Source: Pseudohongiella sp.
GTDB lineage: Bacteria; Pseudomonadota; Gammaproteobacteria; Pseudomonadales; Pseudohongiellaceae
Direction: 5' to 3'
Assembly: GCA_030652635.1 (NCBI GenBank)
Contig: JAUSPW010000616.1
Coordinates: 1 to 15,139, forward strand
DNA length: 15,139 nucleotides
Shown: positions 7,340-14,411 of the stretch, in pieces
How the letters are laid out: each line of letters opens with the position of its first letter
Position numbering within the stretch: the first letter of the stretch is position 1
The notes under the pieces: model-generated
What the model was told of the DNA's origin: nothing
The model's database searches: none
Seen by the model: the letters and a program-made list of their open reading frames with translations, nothing else
Position numbers and translations under genes: made by a program

Positions 7340-7380
7340 CTTTACCCTAAAGTGGTGGAGCCGGGGGGATTTGAACCCCC
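7340..7380. other. Attachment-site region at the ssrA 3' end
   Basis: The element/chromosome junction falls here. The ssrA terminus (CCA at 7355-7353) and T-arm are chromosomal or restored sequence. Immediately outside is a 13-bp palindrome, CTTTA-CCC-TAAAG (7340-7352), with 5-bp arms. A second att copy is not in this window, so the core cannot be delimited. Confidence 0.5.
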
Positions 7381-7714
7381 GTCCGTCAGTCCGCTGCCTT
7401 TGGATCTACATGTTTAGCGTCGTCTATTAAGTTAACCCTTACCGGCCCGACGGGCAGGGTGGTTCAGGCGAGCCCGATACTTTTAGCCGCTTCGTGTCAG
7501 GCGCACTAGGCTAGCGATCCTGTTCTATATGACAGTCGCAATACACCGGTTTACAGGCATCCCGGGGCGACCGCTCGCTGCGCCTAATTAGGCAGCGAGT
7601 GCGTAGCTTTCGTCGTTGGCAACTATAAAGTTGCATAGATTGATTTACGAGAGTCTATACCCTCTCGACATGCACCTCAGGGTTTGATACCGGCGTCGAA
7701 TCCAAATCGGCCCC
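7353..7714 (-). ncRNA. ssrA: Transfer-messenger RNA (tmRNA, 10Sa RNA)
   Basis: tmRNA rescues ribosomes stalled on broken mRNA together with SmpB and adds a degradation tag. The 5' end GGGGCCG (7714-7708) pairs with CGGCTCC just before CCA (7355-7353), including the G3-U pair recognised by alanyl-tRNA synthetase. GATTTGGATTCGACG near the 5' end is the usual D-loop region, and GGTTCAAATCC forms the T-arm. The tag frame is at 7620-7588: after TAGTT it reads GCC AAC GAC GAA AGC TAC GCA CTC GCT GCC TAA, giving ANDESYALAA, one residue from the E. coli ANDENYALAA. The length of 362 nt is standard for the one-piece form. The 3' CCA is encoded. The gene is intact despite the adjacent integration, and smpB lies close upstream on the same strand. 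Confidence 0.97.
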
Positions 7715-7787
7715 AATGTGACAAAGCAAGTCTACCACAGGACTCTTAATGGAGCCTGAATAGATTTTTTCAAGTCTGTGACCGCAA

Positions 7788-8435
7788 TCACCGGATCAGC
7801 AGGTCGCGCAGCTCTTCGCTGGTGCTGACAATTGCTATCGGTTTGAACAGTGATAGCACCTCATCACCGTGCACCCCCCAGCGCACGCCAATCGATGGCA
7901 TACCAATCGCTTGTGCCATTTGCAGGTCGTAACTGGTGTCGCCAATCATCACGGCATCCGCAGGTTCCAGTTCCAAATGTTCGAGGATTTCAATCAGCAT
8001 TCTTGGGTCGGGTTTGGAGCGGGTTTCGTCGGCGCAGCGAGTGATGTGGAACCAGGGTGACAACTGACTGGCTTGCAGCGCCATATCCAGGCCGCGGCGA
8101 CTTTTGCCAGTGGCGACGGCGCAGCGTCGGTCGGTGGCATGCAGGCCCTGCAGAATGTCTGTCATTCCGGGGAAAATACGCTGGTTGCTGGCAGAGGTGG
8201 CCATAAAATGTGTGCTGTATGCTTCGCGCATGCGCACCGTGTCGTGATCGGTCAGCCCGGGATACAGGCGCCGCAAGGCTTCGACAATGCCCAGGCCAAT
8301 AATATCGCGATAGGCAGCGCGCTCGAGTGTGGGAAATCCGGTGCTCGCCGCAGCGTGGTGCAGGCAGTCGGTGATGTGTTCAACGGAATCTACAACGGTG
8401 CCATCCCAGTCGAAAATGGCGGCTTTGATGCTCAT
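7788..8435 (-). CDS. HAD-superfamily (subfamily IA) hydrolase, phosphoglycolate-phosphatase-like
   Basis: This is a complete 215-aa haloacid dehalogenase-fold phosphatase. Motif I is FDWDGTVVDS (nucleophile D9, acid/base D11), motif II is the Thr of VATGKS (109), motif III is the Lys of SKPDP (121) and motif IV is MIGDTSYD (D166, D170). The alpha-helical cap between motifs I and II is of the Gph/YieH type. It probably removes phosphate from a small phosphorylated metabolite; the substrate cannot be read from the sequence. It sits between smpB and ssrA on the same strand, 55 bp after smpB, so it may share smpB transcription. The ATG at 8435 has only a weak GGA upstream. Confidence 0.9.
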   Translation of the reverse strand: MSIKAAIFDWDGTVVDSVEHITDCLHHAAASTGFPTLERAAYRDIIGLGIVEALRRLYPGLTDHDTVRMREAYSTHFMATSASNQRIFPGMTDILQGLHATDRRCAVATGKSRRGLDMALQASQLSPWFHITRCADETRSKPDPRMLIEILEHLELEPADAVMIGDTSYDLQMAQAIGMPSIGVRWGVHGDEVLSLFKPIAIVSTSEELRDLLIR

Positions 8436-8490
8436 AAAGAAGTCCGGTCCAGGCTGTTACAGGCACCTGCTCAGGCTGTGAGTCGGGTTC

Positions 8491-8973
8491 CTAGCGGTTT
8501 TTGTGGCGCACGATGCGCTGTTTCTCAATCTGCCACTCGCGGTCTTTTTCTGCACCGCGCTTGTCGTGGTCTTTTTTGCCTTTGGCCAGCGAGATCTTGC
8601 ATTTGATCAGGTGGTCTTTCCAGTAAATGGCGCTGGCAATGCAGGTGTAGCCTTTTTGCTGGACGTTGGAGAACAGGCGAGCGAGCTCCTTGCGATGTAA
8701 CAGCAATTTTTTGGTGCGATCCGGATCTGCGATCACGTGGGTGCTGGCGCTGTTCAGTGGGGTGATATGGCAGCCAAGCAGCCACGCTTCACCGTCTTTG
8801 ATAATCACGTAACTGTCAGTCAGCTGCCCTTTGCCTTCGCGCAGGCTTTTGACTTCCCAGCCTTCCAGCACCAGTCCGGCTTCAAAAGTGTCCTCGATAA
8901 AATAATCGTGAAGCGCTTTTTTATTTCGGACAATGGTAGTATCCGTTGTCTTTGCTTTCTTTGGTTTTGCCAT
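8491..8973 (-). CDS. smpB: SsrA-binding protein SmpB
   Basis: SmpB is the essential tmRNA partner: it binds the tRNA-like domain and enters the decoding site during trans-translation. The 160-aa protein matches the whole family length. Conserved blocks are NKKALHDYFIEDTFEAGLVL (about 18-37), GWEVKSLREGKGQLTDSYV (39-57) and a basic C-terminal tail with DKR, REWQIEKQR and HKNR, the part that folds in the mRNA channel. The ATG at 8973 gives the normal N-terminus. No Shine-Dalgarno sequence precedes it, and a TATAAT lies only eight bases upstream. ssrA follows about 780 bp downstream with one HAD gene between. Confidence 0.97.
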   Translation of the reverse strand: MAKPKKAKTTDTTIVRNKKALHDYFIEDTFEAGLVLEGWEVKSLREGKGQLTDSYVIIKDGEAWLLGCHITPLNSASTHVIADPDRTKKLLLHRKELARLFSNVQQKGYTCIASAIYWKDHLIKCKISLAKGKKDHDKRGAEKDREWQIEKQRIVRHKNR

Positions 8974-8981
8974 GGCGGCGG

Positions 8982-8987
8982 ATTATA
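8982..8987 (-). promoter_or_regulatory. Perfect -10 box directly before smpB
   Basis: TATAAT on the minus strand (8987-8982) ends eight bases before the smpB ATG. A weak -35 (TAACGG) lies 17 bp upstream. If used, the mRNA would have a leader of at most one or two bases. Confidence 0.45.
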
Positions 8988-9089
8988 CCCATTATCCGTG
9001 CATGCCGTTAGTACAAGGCGGATAAGAGTGAGCACAAACGAATAACACATCAATAAAAACTGCGCATTAAACCAACAAGAGAGGATGTT

Positions 9090-10520
9090 ATGGCGGTAGA
9101 GCGAGGTCAGTTCAGTTCCCGTCTGGGCTTTATTCTGGCAGCTGCAGGTTCAGCAGTAGGCCTGGGCAATCTGGTGGCGTTTCCGGTCATGGCATCAAAA
9201 AACGGCGGCGCCGTGTTTCTGATCGTTTATGTACTGTTTGTTGCGCTCATCTGTTTTCCGGTTTTGGTCGCTGAAATTGCCATGGGTAGAAATACCCGCC
9301 GCAATCCAGTGGGCGCCTTTGTAGCGTTGGCCGGGGAACGCAGTCGCTGGCGCTGGGCTGGGCGGTTGGCCATTCTGACCCCCTTTATGATTGCGGTGTT
9401 TTATACCGTGGTCACGGTCTGGATTGTCATTTTTATGTTCCGGGCGTTTACCGGTGAGCTGGAAACGCTGGCAACGACCAATGCCTTTGGTGAAATGATT
9501 GCGTCCCCGGGTATTTTCCCGTGGTTTATCGTGCTGCAATTTATCGTGTTTGGCATTCTGCTGGGCGGCGTTAAAGGCGGTATCGAGCGATTGGCTAGAG
9601 TGGCGATGCCGGTGTTGGCGGTGATGCTGGTGCTGCTGATTTTGTTTGTATTGACGCTTGATGATGCAATGCTGGGTGTGCGTTATTACCTGATCCCTGA
9701 CTTCAGCCGGTTTAATGGGGGGGTGTTAAACGCTGCACTCAATCAGGCATTCTTCTCGCTTTCACTGGGTATGGGCATCATGATTACCTACGGCTCCTAT
9801 TTCAGCCGCCAGGATCGTATCGTGAGCTCGTCCAGGCTGGTGGCAACAGCAGATACTGCGGTCGCATTTTTGGCGGGCCTGCTCATTCTGCCAGCCATTT
9901 TTGCTTTCAACCCATCAACCAATCCGGATGATTTGTCGTCCAGCAGCATCGGTCTGATCTTTACCTACTTGCCACAGATATTCCTGTCCATGCAGGATGC
10001 TGTGGGTTATGTCGGCGCCAGTATGGTTGCCGGCAGCTTCTTTGTGTTGGTGTTTTTTGCTGCGCTGACCTCGCTGGTCTCAATTCTGGAAATCCCGATT
10101 GCGTACATGATTGACGAGCACAATTTTTCACGTCGCAAGGCGGTGCTCATCCAAGCGGTATTGGTCACCACCTTTGCTGCGCTGGCCGCCTTGTCATTCG
10201 GGATGTCACCGTTTTTGACTGACTTTATTCCTTACGGTGGCGGCACTCGGTCGTTCTTCGATCTGATAGCCGATACCTTCTCGGAAGTGATTCTGCCGCT
10301 GGTTGGTTTTATGGTGTGTTTGTACTGCGCGTACCGTTGGCGCGATGGTTTTGTGGAAGAGCTCAGTCAGGGCGATGAGTCCCTGAAAGGGAGCTTCCTG
10401 CAACGTTACCTCAGTTTTTCGCTGCGCACATTTGTGCCCGTGGTATTGATGTTTGTATTTATCAACTCGGTTGCCCAGAAGTACTTTGCGGTGGATCTGC
10501 TGATGGTGTTTGCCGGATGA
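9090..10520 (+). CDS. Sodium-dependent transporter, neurotransmitter:sodium symporter (NSS/SNF) family
   Basis: This 476-aa inner-membrane protein has about 11-12 hydrophobic segments and would import an amino acid or similar small molecule with Na+ (LeuT fold). The family signature opens the protein: LGFILAAAGSAVGLGNLVAF forms the unwound TM1 with Na+-site backbone and the Asn, followed by NGGAVF and EIAMGR. FFSLSLGMGIMITYGSY (about 222-238) is the TM6 substrate and sodium region. The substrate cannot be assigned by eye. The start is well supported by GAGAGG seven bases upstream. It is divergent from smpB, and ratA follows eight bases after the stop, so the pair may be co-transcribed. Confidence 0.93.
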   Translation: MAVERGQFSSRLGFILAAAGSAVGLGNLVAFPVMASKNGGAVFLIVYVLFVALICFPVLVAEIAMGRNTRRNPVGAFVALAGERSRWRWAGRLAILTPFMIAVFYTVVTVWIVIFMFRAFTGELETLATTNAFGEMIASPGIFPWFIVLQFIVFGILLGGVKGGIERLARVAMPVLAVMLVLLILFVLTLDDAMLGVRYYLIPDFSRFNGGVLNAALNQAFFSLSLGMGIMITYGSYFSRQDRIVSSSRLVATADTAVAFLAGLLILPAIFAFNPSTNPDDLSSSSIGLIFTYLPQIFLSMQDAVGYVGASMVAGSFFVLVFFAALTSLVSILEIPIAYMIDEHNFSRRKAVLIQAVLVTTFAALAALSFGMSPFLTDFIPYGGGTRSFFDLIADTFSEVILPLVGFMVCLYCAYRWRDGFVEELSQGDESLKGSFLQRYLSFSLRTFVPVVLMFVFINSVAQKYFAVDLLMVFAG

Positions 10521-10528
10521 CCGCTTGA

Positions 10529-10966
10529 ATGATTACCATTGAACGCAGTGCCCTGGTGCCTTTTTCAGCACAACAAATGTATGCGCTGGTGGATGACGTC
10601 AGTCAGTATCCCCAGTTCATGCATGGTTGTATTGCGGCAGAAGAAATCAGCAGGACGCCTGAAGAGCTGATTGGCAAGTTGACGCTGGGGAAAGCAGGGC
10701 TGCGTTATTCGTTTACGACCCGCAATAGATTGATACCTGGCCAAGGCATGGATCTGACCTTGGTTGAGGGGCCGTTCAAAAGCTTCAGTGCAACCTGGCA
10801 CTTCAAAGCACTGACTGAAGATGCTTGTAAGGTCAGCCTGGATATGAAGTTCGATTGGGCCGGTGGTTTGCTGGGCATGGCCATGGAGAAGTTGTTTCAG
10901 CATTCGGCCAACTCGCTGGTCGACGAAGTTGTTAATCGCGCGCATAAGGTCTACGGTCCCAAATGA
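10529..10966 (+). CDS. ratA: RatA/PasT-type START-domain protein (Coq10-like)
   Basis: This 145-aa polyketide-cyclase/START-like protein belongs to the COQ10 family. Supporting features are the N-terminal strand with IERSALVPFSAQQMYALVDD, the SQYPQF motif, FKSFSATWHF in the middle and a long C-terminal helix ending in VVNRAHKVYG. Coq10 homologues bind ubiquinone and support respiration. In E. coli RatA (PasT) was reported as a 70S-association inhibitor and proposed toxin, while later work favours a quinone role. The stop overlaps the ATG of rnfH by four bases (ATGA), the usual ratA-rnfH pairing. Ribosome-binding sequence before the ATG is weak, so expression may depend on the upstream transporter transcript. 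Confidence 0.93.
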   Translation: MITIERSALVPFSAQQMYALVDDVSQYPQFMHGCIAAEEISRTPEELIGKLTLGKAGLRYSFTTRNRLIPGQGMDLTLVEGPFKSFSATWHFKALTEDACKVSLDMKFDWAGGLLGMAMEKLFQHSANSLVDEVVNRAHKVYGPK

Positions 10967-11268
10967 TCCAAGTGGAAGTGGTGTATGCGTTGCCGCACAA
11001 ACAGTACAAAGTGAAAGTGGCAATGTCGGCAGGTGGTACAGCCCTGGATGCACTGCGCTTGAGTGAGCTGCAGTTATTGCTGCCGGATACTGACTTGCAG
11101 CAGTTGGAGATGGGTATATATTCTCGCTTGCTGGATGGCCGCAGTAGTCCAGCGCCTGAGGACTATGTCATGAGGGATGGCGACAGGCTTGAATTGTATC
11201 GACCCTTGCAGCTCGATCCTAACAAGGCGCGCCTGCTGCGTGCTGCCCGCAAAAAGAAACGCAAATAA
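10963..11268 (+). CDS. rnfH: RnfH family ubiquitin-like-fold protein (RatB/PasI)
   Basis: This 101-aa protein has the RnfH beta-grasp pattern: IQVEVVYALPHKQYK at the start, GIYSRLLDG in the centre, DGDRLELYRPLQLDP as the conserved C-terminal strand and loop, then a basic Arg/Lys tail. RnfH is named for linkage to the Rnf electron-transport genes in some bacteria, and with RatA it has been called an antitoxin (PasI); the biochemical role is unsettled. It begins inside the ratA stop codon, so translation is probably coupled. The order ratA-rnfH near smpB and bamE is conserved in gammaproteobacteria. Confidence 0.93.
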   Translation: MIQVEVVYALPHKQYKVKVAMSAGGTALDALRLSELQLLLPDTDLQQLEMGIYSRLLDGRSSPAPEDYVMRDGDRLELYRPLQLDPNKARLLRAARKKKRK

Positions 11269-11296
11269 ACCTCAGATGGAACAACAGGATAGTTTG

Positions 11297-11593
11297 ATGA
11301 GTGACCACAACTCCCCAGGCGACAACAAAAAGCCACAGGACAGTCTGTTTCAGCGCATAGAACACGGCCTGCGTGAATTTTATGTGGCGCCTTACCGGCA
11401 GACCTTTGCACGTGCCCAGCGTGACGAGGATGACCTGTTTATGCTGATGGTGTTTGCAGAAACCCTGGGTGTGCCTAATCCCGCAGCCTACTACACACTT
11501 GAATTGTTGCCTGTTGTATACGATCGTTTTCATGATTGGCACCGTCGCATGGGCATGGAGCACTCACCATTGGATCACGTCAAATGTTGTTAG
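11297..11593 (+). CDS. Small cory-CC-star-type protein ending in Cys-Cys
   Basis: This 98-aa soluble protein has a charged N-terminus, a helical core (LREFYVAPYRQTFARAQRDE and DDLFMLMVFAETLGVPNP), an aromatic segment with YYTLELLPVVYDRFHDWH and the end DHVKCC immediately before the stop. I recognise this as the cory-CC-star type, small proteins with a terminal Cys pair found beside ArsA-like ATPases. The terminal cysteines could bind metal or act in redox chemistry; the function is unknown. The start at 11297 is chosen for AGGA seven bases upstream. An in-frame ATG at 11276 and a long upstream extension overlapping rnfH are less likely. The ArsA ATG lies across its last Cys codons (10-bp overlap), strongly suggesting coupling. 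Confidence 0.82.
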   Translation: MSDHNSPGDNKKPQDSLFQRIEHGLREFYVAPYRQTFARAQRDEDDLFMLMVFAETLGVPNPAAYYTLELLPVVYDRFHDWHRRMGMEHSPLDHVKCC

Positions 11594-12564
11594 AGTTGGC
11601 CGCGCAGCGGCGCGTATTATTTTTTGGAGGCAAAGGCGGTGTCGGCAAAACCACAGTGACCGCGTCCACAGCATTGGCGATGGCCGACAGCGGCAAGCGG
11701 GTGTTGCTGGTATCAACCGATCCTGCGCACAATCTTGGGCATTTGTTTGATCGCAAAATAGGCCCGTCTCCGGTGCGTCTTGCGCCAGGATTGGATGGAC
11801 TGGAACTTGATCCTGAATTGACTGTTGAGAAGCATCTGGAAGAGGTGACCGCTGCGCTGCGCAGAATCATGCCTATCCATCTGGCTTCTGAGATCGACAA
11901 ACACATGGCACTGTCGCGTGATGCGCCCGGTATGCAGGAAGCCGCCATTCTGGAGCGTATTGCCGAGGTTGTTGAGCAAAGTTCTGCCTACGATCTGATC
12001 ATTTTTGATACTGCGCCGTCCGGGCATACTGCGCGCTTGATGGCCTTGCCGGAAATGATGTCAGTTTGGACAGATGGTCTGATCAAACGCCGTGAAAAGG
12101 CCGACCGATTCACGGCAGTGCTCAAGAGTCTTGCCAGTGATAAGGACATGGGCAACAAAACCTTTGGCGGTGCACCGCATGAGATTGAAGAGGATCGTGA
12201 AAGTCGCATCCGCCGCATGCTTAACCGGCGCAAACAGCGTTTTGCCGGCTTACGAGATGTGATTGCGGATCACCAGAAAACCGCATTTGTGATTGTACTG
12301 GCTGCTGAGCGTTTGCCTGTGCTGGAGACCATTGAATTGTCCGAGCAACTGGCGCGGGCAGGTGTCAACGTGGCTGCATTGATCGTAAATAAACGTTTGC
12401 CTGACGGTTTGCAGGGATTTCTGGCTGAGCGGAAGACCCAGGAAGAGATCCATCTTGCAACACTCACCCGACATTTGGGCAAATTACCGCGGCACGACCT
12501 GATTCTCGCTGCGCATGATGTGCTTGGCGTCGAAGGATTGCGGCAGTTTGCCAAAGATTTTTGA
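11584..12564 (+). CDS. ArsA/Get3-family ATPase, single-domain
   Basis: This 326-aa cytosolic P-loop ATPase of the SIMIBI class has a deviant Walker A GGKGGVGKTT (15-24), switch I STDPAHN (44-50) and switch II DTAPSGHTARL (about 147-157). C-terminal IVNKRLP is a typical ArsA/Get3 strand. It has one ATPase half; classical arsenite-pump ArsA has two, and no arsB, arsR or arsC is nearby, so arsenic resistance is unlikely. Such single-domain proteins dimerise around nucleotide and may chaperone a client or metal centre. The ATG at 11584 is preferred because the conserved domain begins nine residues later; an upstream in-frame ATG at 11536 lies within the preceding gene. It is coupled to the Cys-Cys protein gene, its probable partner. 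Confidence 0.92.
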   Translation: MLLELAAQRRVLFFGGKGGVGKTTVTASTALAMADSGKRVLLVSTDPAHNLGHLFDRKIGPSPVRLAPGLDGLELDPELTVEKHLEEVTAALRRIMPIHLASEIDKHMALSRDAPGMQEAAILERIAEVVEQSSAYDLIIFDTAPSGHTARLMALPEMMSVWTDGLIKRREKADRFTAVLKSLASDKDMGNKTFGGAPHEIEEDRESRIRRMLNRRKQRFAGLRDVIADHQKTAFVIVLAAERLPVLETIELSEQLARAGVNVAALIVNKRLPDGLQGFLAERKTQEEIHLATLTRHLGKLPRHDLILAAHDVLGVEGLRQFAKDF

Positions 12565-12710
12565 GGTGTATCAGTAAAACGTCATCAAAGGTTCGGGGGC
12601 ATTGTGATAACACCTGCATCAGGACTACGATGAGGCAAGTGCTTCAGCTCGCTTTGTAGTAACGATTTATCGGTTGACCTTAATAAACAACAAAACAGGG
12701 GTATCAAAAG

Positions 12711-13262
12711 ATGCAAAGATCCGTCGCTACGTTTGCCCGAAAGCTCGGCGTGACTCAAAAAGTCCCGTCTGTGTGTGCGCTTGTTTTAAGTTCGATGTTG
12801 GTCGCCTGCAGTGGCGCAGACGAAAGTTCAGCACCAGCGGCCACTGAGGTGGTGTTGCCTGTCAGCTTGAATGAAGTGATGGTGGCGCTGATCAATAAAG
12901 CAGCAGATCCAATCTGGGCTGCTGTCTGGGCTGGCCCGCAATCTGATCACGATTGGCGTGAGCTTGAACATCTTGCCTACCAGGTAGAGCTGGGTGGTGC
13001 GCTGCTAAAGTACCCGGGAACCGGGCCCTTGGATCAAGCCTGGACATCAAATCCGGACTGGCAACAATTGGCAGAACAGTTGAGTCAAGATGGTAAACGC
13101 GCTGTTAATGCAGTACGCAGTCGTAACATGGATTTGATGGAGCGCGCGGGCGGGCAGTTAGTGGATACTTGTGAAGCCTGTCACCGTGCTTTCAAGCCTG
13201 ATTTGCCAACCATGGACATGTTTGGTGAACTGCCTGCCCGACCACCTGTGTCAATTCCATAA
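12711..13262 (+). CDS. Predicted lipoprotein cytochrome c
   Basis: This 183-aa protein has an N-terminal signal (about 1-32) ending in lipobox LVAC with lipidated C33, then a Ser/Ala-rich linker, a mostly helical domain and a single heme-binding CEACH (C154, C157, H158) near the C-terminus. The heme site close to the end of a helical bundle fits a cytochrome c'-like (class II) fold. It would be a membrane-anchored, periplasm-facing heme protein in electron transfer or gas binding. AGGGG lies nine bases before the ATG. It follows the ArsA gene after 146 bp on the same strand and may be separately transcribed. The axial ligand and partner are not readable from sequence. Confidence 0.85.
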   Translation: MQRSVATFARKLGVTQKVPSVCALVLSSMLVACSGADESSAPAATEVVLPVSLNEVMVALINKAADPIWAAVWAGPQSDHDWRELEHLAYQVELGGALLKYPGTGPLDQAWTSNPDWQQLAEQLSQDGKRAVNAVRSRNMDLMERAGGQLVDTCEACHRAFKPDLPTMDMFGELPARPPVSIP

Positions 13263-13284
13263 CAATCGAGCTTAACCCCAACAG

Positions 13285-13836
13285 TCACTCTGGCGTCGCG
13301 TCTGCTGTCTGGCAGGCGCGGCACAGACCGTGAAATTCCAATTGCTGGCGCGCCAGTGCAAAACCAGTGTCTTCAATATTGGCACTGAGCTCCTGCAGAA
13401 TCGCTTTGCGAATGCCAACTTCATCGACGGACTTGCAGCTGTCACAAATCAAAAACTGCGGAACCTCATGTGCGTGGTTGCAACTGATATGTGAACACGG
13501 CAGGTATTGATTGGTGGTTTCCAAGCGATGCACTAACTCATTTTCTTTCAAGAAGTTAAGCATGCGATAAACCGACATCACGGACAGGGTTTTGCCGTAA
13601 AGGTCGCGATACTGATCAGCAATCTGATAAGCAGACAGTGGTTCTGCCGATTCCAATACAACTTGCAGAATGCGACGGCGTTTGTCGGTGAGTTTGGCGC
13701 CTTGCTCGGCGCAAATGGCCTGTGCACGATCGAGCACCTGCTGAACGTCAGCTTTGTCAGCCCCTTCGGGACGCAGCCCGGTGCTTTGTTTGGTGCTGAC
13801 CGCCGGGCGGAAGCTATGGAAATCGGTGCTGCTCAT
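13285..13836 (-). CDS. zur: Fur-family zinc uptake regulator, Zur-like
   Basis: This 183-aa (from ATG 13836) winged-helix repressor of the Fur family is closest to Zur, the zinc-responsive repressor of zinc uptake. Zur-type features are LTDKRRRILQVV in the HTH domain, VYRMLNFLKENELVHRLETT, NQYLPCSH, FLICDSC and EFHGLCRAC. The CxxC pairs form the structural zinc site, and HISCNHAHE supplies candidate sensory ligands. An upstream in-frame extension exists but overlaps the bamE C-terminus, so 13836, 28 bp after the bamE stop, is chosen. The ribosome-binding site is weak. It is co-oriented with bamE and convergent with the cytochrome gene. No znuABC genes are in the window. Confidence 0.88.
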   Translation of the reverse strand: MSSTDFHSFRPAVSTKQSTGLRPEGADKADVQQVLDRAQAICAEQGAKLTDKRRRILQVVLESAEPLSAYQIADQYRDLYGKTLSVMSVYRMLNFLKENELVHRLETTNQYLPCSHISCNHAHEVPQFLICDSCKSVDEVGIRKAILQELSANIEDTGFALARQQLEFHGLCRACQTADATPE

Positions 13837-13864
13837 GGCCAAGGATCTACTCGTGTTATCAGAT

Positions 13865-14299
13865 TCAGGAGTTGCTATCCGCATCAGTGCTGGCCGAATT
13901 GGCTGAATCGAACCAAGCCGACTCGGGACCGGGTGCAAAGTCACCACTCAAACTGGTCAGTAATTCATTTTCGAACATCAGTGTCACACGTTCTTGCCCG
14001 CGCACCCCGCCGCCGGGTTGGTAGTTAAACACATAATCCCAGCGATCTTGCTCATACGGATCACGTACCAGCGGTGTTCCCATCACAAAAATGACCTGCC
14101 GACGCGTCATGCCCGGCTCAAGCTGGTCTATCATTTCCTGAGTAATGATATTGCCCTGGGCAATCGCAATTTTATAAACGCCTGGAAACTGCGGCACACG
14201 CATGCCGGAACATGCACTGGTGGCCAGCGCCAGTATCACGACTGCTGCAAGTGGAGCGTATGATTTTAAAAGGCTTTTTTTGATGCTTATGCTTTGCAT
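13865..14299 (-). CDS. bamE: Outer membrane assembly lipoprotein BamE (SmpA/OmlA)
   Basis: BamE is a lipoprotein of the BAM complex that inserts beta-barrel proteins into the outer membrane. The 144-aa protein has a signal peptide with lipobox ATSAC, then the typical segments VYKIAIAQGNIITQEMIDQL, GMTRRQVIFVMGTPLVRDPY, RWDYVFNY and a final strand with ERVTLMFENELL. The C-terminal Ser/Asp/Ala-rich tail is unconserved. ATG 14299 is chosen over a TTG at 14326, as it gives a normal signal-peptide length. It is divergent from fur across a 112-bp gap, the standard arrangement in Pseudomonas-like genomes, and zur lies 28 bp downstream, probably in one transcript. Confidence 0.95.
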   Translation of the reverse strand: MQSISIKKSLLKSYAPLAAVVILALATSACSGMRVPQFPGVYKIAIAQGNIITQEMIDQLEPGMTRRQVIFVMGTPLVRDPYEQDRWDYVFNYQPGGGVRGQERVTLMFENELLTSLSGDFAPGPESAWFDSANSASTDADSNS

Positions 14300-14360
14300 A
14301 GGTTTACCGGATACTCTTGTCGACAACGGGCTTAAACTTTCATCTGTCTAACTTAGTGTG

Positions 14361-14366
14361 CATAAT
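14361..14366 (+). promoter_or_regulatory. Possible -10 of fur
   Basis: CATAAT, about 45 bases before the fur ATG, has a poor -35 (TTTCAT, 14338-14343) at 17 bp. I see no convincing 19-bp Fur box in the bamE-fur gap. Confidence 0.3.
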
Positions 14367-14411
14367 ACCCCAGCCCATCCAAAAACTCACTCCAACTGTA
14401 CGAGAGTTGAT

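Larger units (their letters stand above)
1..7352. mobile_element. Integrated island at the 3' end of ssrA (left end outside the window)
   Basis: The segment directly downstream of the ssrA 3' terminus carries three tyrosine recombinase genes read away from ssrA, a small accessory gene, a controller-type regulator and a helicase operon. The region looks clearly more AT-rich than the genes right of 7353. tmRNA 3' ends are well known integration sites for tyrosine-recombinase elements, and the first recombinase starts only about 145 bp from the terminus, as expected for an integrase beside its attachment site. The right boundary at about 7352/7353 is inferred. The core may extend into the ssrA T-arm, because such elements usually restore the RNA 3' end. 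The distal boundary, expected to carry a second copy of part of the ssrA 3' end, is not in this window. Confidence 0.82.

Noticed and set aside
1..7352. Second attachment-site copy or a CRISPR array within the island
   Set aside because: No second copy of the ssrA 3' sequence and no regularly spaced repeat series was seen; the only tandem repeat is the two-copy operator.
7248..7430. Plus-strand 60-codon frame across the tmRNA 3' end, containing WWSRGDLNPRP
   Set aside because: It is antisense to ssrA; this peptide is the usual artefact of reading tRNA or tmRNA T-arms.
10529..11268. ratA-rnfH as a mobile toxin-antitoxin cargo
   Set aside because: These are conserved chromosomal genes in this neighbourhood; the toxin role is disputed and nothing suggests mobility.
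11584..12564. Arsenic resistance function for the ArsA-like ATPase
   Set aside because: It has a single ATPase domain and there is no arsB, arsR or arsC gene nearby.
12564..12615. Imperfect inverted repeat AGGTGTATCA / TGATAACACCT after the ArsA gene as a terminator
   Set aside because: The loop is about 30 bases, the arms have an unpaired base and no T-run follows.
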